A stretch of DNA of 64,000 nucleotides, from positions 433,372 through 497,371 of the forward strand of contig CAJNOI010000049.1 of NCBI GenBank assembly GCA_905250115.1, written 5' to 3'. Below are positions 33,388 through 44,241 of the stretch, piece by piece (position 1 is the stretch's first letter; every line of letters begins with the position of its first letter). The notes below the pieces were generated by a model that worked only from the letters and a program-made list of their open reading frames with translations, was not told where the DNA came from and ran no database searches. A program made the position numbers and the translations under genes. The stretch comes from Adineta steineri (taxonomy: Eukaryota > Rotifera > Eurotatoria > Adinetida > Adinetidae).

Positions 33388-34750
33388 CTATTCACCTTCT
33401 CTTGAATCACTATTATTTTGAAATTTTCCTTGTAATGGTTGAGAACGATTTGTATTCGATTGATTACGAATAGGCGGTGGTGCAGGTATATCTCGATGTG
33501 GAGCTTGACCAGCGATGCTTCGACCTGTTGTTGGATAATCACGTGGTGGAATCTCCGGTGGAATCTCCGGTGCACCGCTGGCCATTGGTTGTTGTCCTTG
33601 ATTATTAATATCACGCACAGATACTTCTGGTTCTAGAAAAATAATCAAGATTTTTTTCTGTAAACAAATAGAATATATAATACTGACTAGCTAAACGTTT
33701 TTGCAAACCACCATCTGTATTTATTATTTCTCGAACGTACAATTTATCTTCTGTTGATATACCCAGATTAAATAATACATCTTCGTATAATTTTTTTTGA
33801 GAATGATCATTAAAAAAACTATCTTTTGTACCAATATGACCAACGTGATTCAAGGTAGCTTGAATTGGTGCAGATATATCTCGATGTGGAGCTTGACCAG
33901 CAATACTTCGACCTGTTGTTGGATAATTACGTAGTGGAATTTCCGGTGCACCACTGGCCATTGATTGTTGTCCTTGATTATTAATATCACGTGCAGATGC
34001 CCCTGATTTAGCTAAAAGGTTTTGCAAACTACCATCTGTATTTACTATTTTTAGAACAAATAACTTACCTTCTGTTGATGTACTCAGACTAGATGATACT
34101 TGTTCGGATGATTGTTTTTGACAGTCTTTATTATGAGAATTATCTTCTGTACCACTATGAGCAACATGAGGCAAGGTAGACGGATTTGGTGCAGATACCT
34201 CTCGTCGATTATGTTTCTTACTTCTTCGACAAAATGGTAAGCAACCTGGTTTTTTTGAATTACTCTTTATTTCTAGAGTATTAGCAGGGACGGATGCAGA
34301 TACCTCTCGTCCATTATTTTTCTTACTTCTTCGACAAAATGGTAAACAACCTGGTTTTTTTGCATTACTCGCTGTTTTTGGAGTATTAGTAGGAACGGAT
34401 ACTCCTGATATGTGTGCTTGTTCGTACACTTGTCTTTGAGATTCATCATTAAAAAATCTATCTTTTGTACCAATATGACCAACGTGTTTCAACGTAGATT
34501 GAATTGGATCAGATATATGTGGTCGGATATTTTTCTTATTTTTTCGATCGGATGTTAACGAATGTTGATTTTTTGCGTCACGCCCTTGTTCTGAAGTATT
34601 ACCAGGTATGGGTGCTGCTGATGTCTGTGCTTGTATTACGGCGCTAGTTTGCGGGTCTATTTCATTCACCATAGCTGACGCACGCGGTGATGAAACAAGT
34701 GGTTGAATGTCTGATGGTGCTGGTTTTATTGGTGCATTTCTTTTCGCCAT
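33388..34750 (-). CDS. WASP-derived protein with repeated CRIB/GBD motifs
   Basis: Two exons: 34750-33688 and 33632-33388, joined by a GTCAGT...TTCTAG intron; the join is supported by an internal paralogous repeat (LLAKSGASARDINNQ against RLAKPEVSVRDINNQ). The protein, about 435 residues, starts with the linker DIQPLVSSPR also seen after the WH1 domain at 20.2 kb. It has three GBD/CRIB-like units: DPIQSTLKHVGHIGTKDRFF (about residue 81), NPSTLPHVAHSGTEDN (degenerate, about 179), and APIQATLNHVGHIGTKDSFF (about 294), the last followed by NLGISTEDKLYVREIINTDG as in WASP autoinhibitory regions. Two copies of KKPGCLPFCRRSKK resemble the basic patch before CRIB. It ends with a proline-rich tail. 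There is no WH1 and no VCA, so it could bind Rac/Cdc42-type GTPases but not activate Arp2/3. Confidence 0.7.
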
Positions 34751-34814
34751 TTTTTGTCGATCTTCTTGCCTCTAATGAAAATGATGAGAAAATGTTTGTG
34801 ATTCATCATGATTA
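34751..34814 (-). pseudogene. Remnant of WH1 C-terminus upstream of the CRIB gene
   Basis: The minus strand reads NHDESQTFSHHFH, a stop, then RQEDRQK, matching VDHDEAQTFSHDF...KQGHRQK at the end of the WH1 domain at 20.3 kb. The rest of the WH1 domain is missing and the remnant abuts palindrome 10. Confidence 0.75.
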
Positions 34815-34867
34815 AGGGTGTGGGTGTGGGTGAGGTTGTAGGTTTATCTTATTTATCCTACCTACTC
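34815..34867. repeat. Telomere-like palindrome 10 (duplicate copy 2)
   Basis: aagggtgtgggtgtgggtga... to ttatcctacctactcg. It is the counterpart of the palindrome at 20820-20873, with the same right flank. Confidence 0.75.
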
Positions 34868-35209
34868 GAAAATATTTGACTTGATGATAAAGCTTCGACC
34901 TAGACTTTGATTCTACTAAGATCATCTTACAATTCTCTATTTAATGTTATAAATATGTTGATCATTTTCAAAAGTATTGATAATATTGTTTTTTCTTTAG
35001 CAAATAGTTTCAGTTAATTAGATTAATCAAAGACTTATTAATTTATAAAAATAGAATTGGCTAGAAAAGTTTTTTTTCTATTATCTCATTGACTTTTGTT
35101 CAAAAATTCTGCGCTTTTGTTTCTATAGTTATAGAACTAGGGTGATAAAATTTATCTTAGTATAAAAATATGTATTTTAATTTGAAGATTTTAGTAAAAT
35201 ACTAAATAT
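34868..35209. repeat. Segmental duplication, copy 2, left part
   Basis: Counterpart of 20874-21228. It runs directly into palindrome 9, without the roughly 4.1 kb ART-containing segment found in copy 1. Confidence 0.85.
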
Positions 35210-35256
35210 AGGGTGTAGGTGTGGACGTTGTTTTTATTTCACATCCACGCCCTCAA
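35210..35256. repeat. Telomere-like palindrome 9 (duplicate copy 2)
   Basis: agggtgtaggtgtggacgtt... to cacatccacgccctcaa. It sits exactly at the junction where copy 2 lacks the 4.1 kb present in copy 1. Confidence 0.8.
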
Positions 35257-37600
35257 ATAGAAATCATACAGAAACTGTCAAGAAAGATCATTCTACAATG
35301 TGTTAGCGTTATCAGAATTTGCAAACGAAAATCTTTTTTATATATTTATGAATTAGCTTTCAAAGAAAAACTAATCATTAAAAATAAAATAAAATCTATT
35401 TTAATACTTTCTTATATTTTAATAGAATAAATGATATTTAAAATACTCTATTTTATTGCTAAAATCATTTACATCACTAACTTACCAAAATCAAATTGTT
35501 GAAATGGGAGGAACTGAGAAAATTGCAATAATCAGTTATTGAGTATGCTTCACAATGTGTATTTTTTTATCGAATGATTCATGAGTTAATTATGCAAATA
35601 CTCGACTCTACAATTATTATGTCTTCTCCTACCTGTTTTTTTTTGTTTTTTCTTCGAACGACGCAAAAAGTTTAAAGTGAAAAATCCGAGAAAGAGGAAT
35701 GGGACAAAAAACAATTCATTGTAATGAAAGAAATTTGAATACTTCATAATAAAATAATGATGAAATGAGAAAGAAAAACATATTCTACTGGGTAAAAGAG
35801 TATTGTGAAATACAAACAATTCCATACAGTTACGAATTCTCAAGAGTGCAGATGAATAATAAAAATGAATTGCTAGTATCAGCTAGAATGTTCTCCACCT
35901 TTAGAGAACATATCGAGGATACTGACTTTCACTAATCTTTAAAAATTCGAAAAACTCTTAAATAGCATGGAAGATATAAACTATTTTATTTCTCATGTAC
36001 CTAAGGAATAAATAGGACAATATGTTTGAATATGAGTATAAGTTAAATATGACACTTATACACTCATTCACACATAAAAGTACTGACCGAAAGCATCAAG
36101 AGATTAATATACAGTACAGAGATTTCCAATGTATTGTTTTTCTATAACAAACAGTATTATTTATAGATTTCAAAAAGCAAATGCTTCATATCGATATACA
36201 CAAATTCAAGAAAATATCTTGAGAATGTAAATCTGAGGTGATGATAGTACTCACTTCCAAGCCATACCTACACTTTTTATTAGTTTTCTATTATTTGAGT
36301 ACAATATGTAAAGTCTAACTAGAGATGATATATCTCTCTTGTTTTTCAGAAACAAATACTTATTAGAATTATGATAAGAAAGAGATGAATCAATACAATA
36401 GCATTAGTTCTTTAAAGTAACACTCTTTTCAAAAAATTTAATCAGAATAATAATAAATGAAAAAATCTAATTATATAATGAATTATTTTTTGGTTGTGTA
36501 CTTTTATTATGCAATAGTAAGAATATATATCAGTAATATTTCTTCTATCGCGTTGTCAACATTGTTGATGATATAAATATAAAATCTAATTCATGCGTCT
36601 CATCGGACACGTATCGATAAGTTATTAATCGTTTAATTTTAAAAGATAAGTTATTTAACTTATATGAAAATATATTATAAAAGTCTTACAAGATAGAATT
36701 CAATTATGATACAACTTTGAATGATCTAATGAATAATAGAGAGATAATTTAATAGTTAGTTTATTTATTGATAAGAAATTGACATCTAAAATTCTTGTTA
36801 AAGATTGTCAACTCTATATTATCATCAATTAACAAGCAAAAGAGAAATTTTTTCTATTTATGTATTTCAAATGAGTTCCAATTGTATTTAATTACCAAAG
36901 AGTCTTTGAAAAACGAATAACTTGCCATATATTAGTTACATTATGTATATCTGAATATTATCTTATATAATCGCTGATAATGACAAATATAAATCCATAT
37001 GTACTTGAATCCTTTCAATTTAAATCAATTAATGCTTCTTTTGCCAAAGTAAACTATGAGAAAATGATCTTAAATATATTGTTTTTAAGAGAATTCTATA
37101 TTTAATTCATTCCAACTCATTGATGATAAAATCAATAGAAACTAGTTTTCTTGCAAACTGGAACAATTACTGAAGTTAACATTCTCTTATACTCACATAA
37201 TCTAGTACTATCAGTTCAAACGAAATCTAACCGAAATATTTTCAAAAAACTTGATTGTTGTAGTCGTAATTTGGTTTTGTTAGATATAATCTGAATGATT
37301 AAAAGAAAAACGAAGTATGGATATGTTGCATATTAGTTTTAATAATCTTCAAGAAATTATTGTCAAATCATAATTTAATAAATAGTCAATAACTAATTCT
37401 TATGTAATATACGAATTTCTTTTACTATTTTTATAAGAAAATGTTGCTCTGGCAGATCAATGTTACCACTAATCCGCGCATTTTTCGTCATCGCAACATG
37501 TATTTAATCATATTAAGATTATTTACCTCTTGGTAAGTTTGTAATAAGCAACTTATCTCGACAGTATGTAGATAACGACATCTACTATGTCTTTACACAT
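35257..37600. repeat. Segmental duplication, copy 2, main part
   Basis: Counterpart of 25368-27525, direct orientation. It carries an extra block of about 190 bp at 36411-36600 and SL-RNA-like copy B near its end. No coding sequence accepted. Confidence 0.85.
37441..37550 (-). ncRNA. Spliced-leader-RNA-like copy B
   Basis: The minus strand starts TGCTTATTACAAACTTACCA then AGAG, followed by donor GTAAAT. It differs from the recalled bdelloid leader by one extra A and the first base or two. The body has ATGTTGC near the middle and ends GCAACAT, able to pair as a stem. It lies head to head with copy C, about 490 bp away. Confidence 0.6.
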
Positions 37601-38044
37601 TTTACCTAGAGTTTATTCAAGTATTAGGTTTTCAAACTTAGAAACTTTGTTATTCAATAACAAAACTCATCTATTTTTTAAGTATATTGAATATTTGATG
37701 AATCTATTGAAGAGTAAAAACCAATTCTTTTAGAATTCTGTCAATCATCCACATATATTTATTTCTTGTCTATTGTGTTATTAAAAACCAATAGTAAAGA
37801 TTGTAAAACTAAAACAAATAGTTTTTCGAAATAATAATTTCAGTCTGAAAATATTATATTGGAACATTTGTTGTCATAAACCATGATGCTTATTATGCTT
37901 TAGACTCGTGAATAAATGATATAATTAATAAAAAAAAGGTAGATAATCTATAATATTTGAATGATTCTTTTCTATTGTGTTTTGTTAATGAAATATTTAG
38001 AAAGACAAAAGAAATATCGCGCATCATCGATTATCAGGAAAAGT

Positions 38045-38151
38045 CGCTTATTACAACTTATTAAGAGGTAAATGATCTTGACTGATCAAATATATGTTGC
38101 AATGACGAAAATATGCGGATTAATGATAACATTGATCTGCCAGAGCAACAT
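38045..38151 (+). ncRNA. Spliced-leader-RNA-like copy C
   Basis: The plus strand reads CGCTTATTACAACTTATTAA then GAG, followed by donor GTAAAT. The length of the leader is 23 nt, as in the recalled bdelloid SL, with CC changed to TT. The body is similar to A and B, ends ...CCAGAGCAACAT and is followed by a run of eight Ts (38151-38158). Confidence 0.6.
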
Positions 38152-38520
38152 TTTTTTTCAGAACGAAATATAAAACAAAGAGTTTAATTACTAGAAAATT
38201 TGGCACAATAATATACTTTACAATATTTATCATTTTAACGAAATATGAATCATAATCACCGACTGCATATATCTTCGAAAACTATAGAATTCATTCTTTT
38301 TTTTTGCACTTTGGTTTTAATATTTTAATTATCAAAGAATATAAATAAAACAATTGATGTCAATGATTATTCATAAATAATAAATTCATTTTTGTTTATA
38401 TTTAGATTATAAAACTATAGTTGTCATTGTATGCAAAAGGAATAGTATATAAGTTATGTTTTGATATATTCATATCAAATATATTTTATCATGTAGTTCC
38501 ACCTATGCAATTCAATATAT

Positions 38521-38563
38521 AGGGTGGATGTTAGACGAATACAGTATCCACATCCACACCCAA
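38521..38563. repeat. Telomere-like palindrome 11
   Basis: agggtggatgttagacgaat... to tatccacatccacaccc. A short member. An isolated C-rich arm (cacacacaccctcaa) lies further on at 38971-38985. Confidence 0.7.
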
Positions 38564-39034
38564 GATACGCTGTTTCTACGAGGAAGAACGTTACTTGTCT
38601 ATAGTTGATAAAAGTAATTTGGTTTCTTCCAACATAGATGGATTTATGAAATTAATCAACCATGACAGTAGCTTTGAATAGACAGCAACCAACGAAACAT
38701 ACTTCATTATGACTCATTGATCTTGCTTGGATTTGTCCACATTTACATTCGTTTGCGTGAGTAAATGAAATATAATATTTTCAACAAGTATATGCAATTT
38801 TATTCTTATTGTAGGTATTATCCAATACGTCTAGAGATATACATATCGGTATATTCTCTCTGATGACGTTGGAACATTCCTTATCGTGATCCTGTATATA
38901 TATGTATATGTATCGTATTCCTACCGTTTTTTCTATCTCTGTTATTGTTCTCGTTGTTCTACACAAACTTGCACACACACCCTCAATTTATCCTATTCAA
39001 ATATCTGATAAGATCAATTTATTAGTGGAAAACT
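38564..39034. other. Spacer upstream of the 39.0 kb gene
   Basis: No gene accepted. It holds a lone C-rich telomere-like arm at 38971-38985, about 50 bp before the next start codon. Confidence 0.5.
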
Positions 39035-39604
39035 ATGGGCTCGGTGAGCTCGGTGAACGCCATAGCTGAACACAGAAAAAACGTTGGATTTCTGTTTTTT
39101 GATCCAAAATCCGACTCCGAGACAGGCAGTACATACTGGATTCCCCATGATGATCTTCTTCAAAAGTTTGATGAGATTACTGGAAGTGAACCCGACAAGA
39201 TCTTATGGATTGCTGTATATGCGTCGCCGCTGGTACTAATTCCACCAGCTGATAAGTTCCTTTATCACGCGTTTCTAGTATTTGAAACTGAGGAATGGTA
39301 CTACTCACTGGAAACGTCAGAAAAATGTGTTACGATGCAACGATCCAAGAAATTAAGATATGTTCGTGATAAATACCATCAAGAGCCCAGACGTACTCTC
39401 GTGCATATGGACAAACCCGAATGTCTAGTCAAGGCTGATGGGAAAGGAACCATCAGAGATGTGGTAAAGTATATATACGACGAAAGCCGTCTTATGGTCA
39501 ACTACCATCCGGGCTTAGAAAATTGCAAAGACTTGGCCAAGTTGATTTTTGACAACTTCAACTCAGAAAATCAAAAATATGAACTATTCTTTACAAATTA
39601 CTAA
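39035..39604 (+). CDS. Intronless protein, possible papain-like (H...NC) fold
   Basis: A single 189-codon frame, clearly more G+C-rich and with different codon use from its AT-rich surroundings (for example gctcggtgagctcggtgaacg at the start; GAC, CTC and GTG codons frequent). It begins MGSVSS, a fit to the N-myristoylation pattern with Gly2 and Ser6. A His in DKFLYHAFLVFETEEWYYSL (His78) and a Cys in PGLENCKDLAKLIFDNF (Cys164) recall circularly permuted papain-like hydrolases (PPPDE, LRAT-like or NlpC/P60-like), where a His in a strand comes before an N-C motif at a helix start. This is a weak, pattern-level match; no family is assigned. Intronless and compositionally distinct, it is a candidate for horizontal gain. 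Confidence 0.65.
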   Translation: MGSVSSVNAIAEHRKNVGFLFFDPKSDSETGSTYWIPHDDLLQKFDEITGSEPDKILWIAVYASPLVLIPPADKFLYHAFLVFETEEWYYSLETSEKCVTMQRSKKLRYVRDKYHQEPRRTLVHMDKPECLVKADGKGTIRDVVKYIYDESRLMVNYHPGLENCKDLAKLIFDNFNSENQKYELFFTNY

Positions 39605-40405
39605 CTATATCGAAACCACAAATAATATGAATAAAACTACATACTAACACAAAACATCTATTTTGTTAAATAAATAAACCAGATTATAAATTATTTGATA
39701 AATTAACCCAAAAACATTCTCGTTAAAAAAGTGTTATTTATTGGCCATCTAGGATCTGTACAAACCCCGTCTTGTGTGTGAATCGAGCATGATCACGATG
39801 CGTTTCAATCATGTTCAAGAGTCTCAGCAAGCAGCTTAATTTGTAGAAATATATTCTATTCTAATCATTTTTTTTCGTAAAGAAGAGCCTTGCAAAAATA
39901 AATTATTTGCTTGCTTGCCTATCCACACTACTCAGATTGGTCCGAAAAAACGGTAAAACCCAACGGGACTGTTACACATAAAATACGACTAAAAAGTAAT
40001 CAAGGATGGAGAATGCGAAACTGATGATAGTTTTTTTAAAAATTTTTTTTGGGTTCCATCTTTTGAAATGGAGAAAGTTTTTGCATAATTTATGAAATAA
40101 TATATTTTTTTCTGATTGATATAATGTTAATTTAGCAGTGTCCACCGAAGTAGAGATCTGATATATAGGTTATTTTATTAGAAATGGAATGATTTCAAAA
40201 CAATAATTATAGAGAATATTTTAGTTCAAGATGATTAATAGCCACGTCAAAAATAGTTCATGTTAAATCTTTGATTCTCTTGTTAATGATCATATTAATT
40301 TATTAATCGACATATAATATCAATAAAAATTTCGATTAAAATACATAGCAACATAATTCTATTATTTATTTATTTATTTTTTCTTGTAAAAAAAAGGATC
40401 ATTTA
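39605..40405. other. Gene-free spacer
   Basis: AT-rich sequence; nothing recognised. It should include the promoter of the E2 gene. Confidence 0.5.
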
Positions 40406-40888
40406 ATGATCTATTCGAACGATGACGATTGTAAAATAGCTAAAAAACGTCTCTTAAAAGATCTGCTTCAAATTCAATCATTAACTCTTCAAGATGGTGT
40501 TACAGCAATACCATTAAATGAATCAAATCTATTCGAATGGCTAGCATTTATAACAGGACCTGATGATACACCTTATGAAGGTGGTTTATACGAATTACAT
40601 CTTTCTATTCCATGTCATTATCCAGTTAAACCTCCAAAAGTTCGTTTTAAAACTGAAATATTTCATCCAAATATTTATAAAAATGGAGATATATGTATTG
40701 ATATACTGCAAGATCAATGGAGTGAAGTTATGAGTATAGAAAAAATTTTAATTTCAATTCGTAGTTTATTAAATGAACCAAATGCAAATAGTCCAGCAAA
40801 TCCTGAAGCTGCTTTATTATATAAAGAACATCGAAATGAATTTTATCGTCGTATACGTGATGATATTGATAAACAATTTAATGAATAA
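40406..40888 (+). CDS. Ubiquitin-conjugating enzyme E2, RAD6/UBE2A-like
   Basis: A single-exon frame of 160 codons with a complete UBC fold. Seen: AKKRLLKDLLQIQ (first helix), FEWLAFITGPDDTPYEGGLY, PCHYPVKPPKVRF, then FHPNIYKNGDICIDILQ with the HPN motif and catalytic Cys97, followed by DQWSEVMSIEKILISIRSLL and NEPNANSPANPEAALLY. The wording after the active site (DILQ-x-WS, SLLxEPNxNSPAN) is closest to UBE2A/B (RAD6), E2s acting in DNA-damage tolerance and histone H2B ubiquitination, although the N-terminus is about eight residues longer. Absence of introns is unusual next to its neighbours; a retrocopy is possible. Confidence 0.9.
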   Translation: MIYSNDDDCKIAKKRLLKDLLQIQSLTLQDGVTAIPLNESNLFEWLAFITGPDDTPYEGGLYELHLSIPCHYPVKPPKVRFKTEIFHPNIYKNGDICIDILQDQWSEVMSIEKILISIRSLLNEPNANSPANPEAALLYKEHRNEFYRRIRDDIDKQFNE

Positions 40889-40995
40889 TCGACTTTTATA
40901 CAACAGAAGTAGAAATGATGATGGTGATGTTAAATAACATATTGGATTTTGTTTCTGTACGTTACGCATTGAATACGATTGAAAACAATTATCTG

Positions 40996-41202
40996 TCATA
41001 TATATTCGAAATGTTCGTTCTTATCATTAGTAGCATCATAAGAAATTTTATTAGAAATCACTGATATCAAAGGTAGATAGAGACAATCACCTTGAGCACT
41101 TGTATTCAAATTCTGTTTACTTGTTATTCGTATAATAATTTCTGTTTTCCATAATTTATCATTATCAATCGACATTTTTCTTGTAACATTTGATGATATC
41201 AT
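40996..41202 (-). CDS. Possible small protein, 68 codons
   Basis: An ATG-started frame (MISSNVTRKMSIDNDKLWKT...) ending EHFEYI. No domain, signal peptide or homologue recognised. It lies between the convergent ends of the E2 and enolase genes, where a 3' UTR is equally likely. Reported only as a weak candidate. Confidence 0.2.
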   Translation of the reverse strand: MISSNVTRKMSIDNDKLWKTEIIIRITSKQNLNTSAQGDCLYLPLISVISNKISYDATNDKNEHFEYI

Positions 41203-41837
41203 TTTAGATAAGAATAATATCCATTAAATATAAATTAGTAAAAATAACTGAAAATTTCAAGAATACTATCAATCGCTTCATATGAAGAAATTTCATCATT
41301 TTCTAATTCCAAGGTTTTCTAAGATTTGTAAATACTTATTAATAATTTTTTTTAAAGACATTTAATAAAGACAATATATTAGAACATAAACGCGCATGGG
41401 TAAGTAAAAGTGAAACAAACAAAAAGAAATGAAACTGAAAAGAATAAGCATAAATCTAAGTTTTTTTTTTGAAATAAAAAATAAAATCGAATAACGTCAG
41501 AAAAAAAGACTCCTGTGGGAACAATTTATGAATAGAATAAACTAATTGTGTGTGTCCTCACTGATCTCTCTGTACAGCCAAACACCGGGAAGTACACTCT
41601 TGCCCGTTTTTCAAAAAAGAACAAACTTGAGAAAATAAGATAGACAGACAGACGAACATCACACCAAATGAAAAAGAAAAAAAAAAGAAAAAGAACGAAA
41701 TGATTAAAATGAAGCAAAAGAAAAACAAACAAACAAGACACTGTTCTAAATATTTGAATGAAAGTGAATGAGTGAGGAATAATAAGCTAATGATTTATTT
41801 TTGATAGAATTATCGATGGATATTTAATATTGAACGT
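41203..41837. other. Spacer / enolase 3' UTR
   Basis: Purine-rich on the plus strand near 41630-41740; no coding signal recognised. It probably includes the enolase 3' UTR. Confidence 0.45.

Positions 41838-44241
<2,404 letters not shown>

Noticed and set aside
37441-38151. DNA transposon with about 110 bp terminal inverted repeats
   Set aside because: The two inverted arms each start with a spliced-leader-like sequence plus a donor site, and a third copy (27367-27476) occurs without a partner. Two head-to-head SL-RNA-like copies explain this better. No transposase or clear target duplication is seen.
41526-41741. Minus-strand Phe-rich open stretch upstream of the 41.2 kb region
   Set aside because: Arises from a GA-rich tract in the enolase 3' region; no start context or domain.
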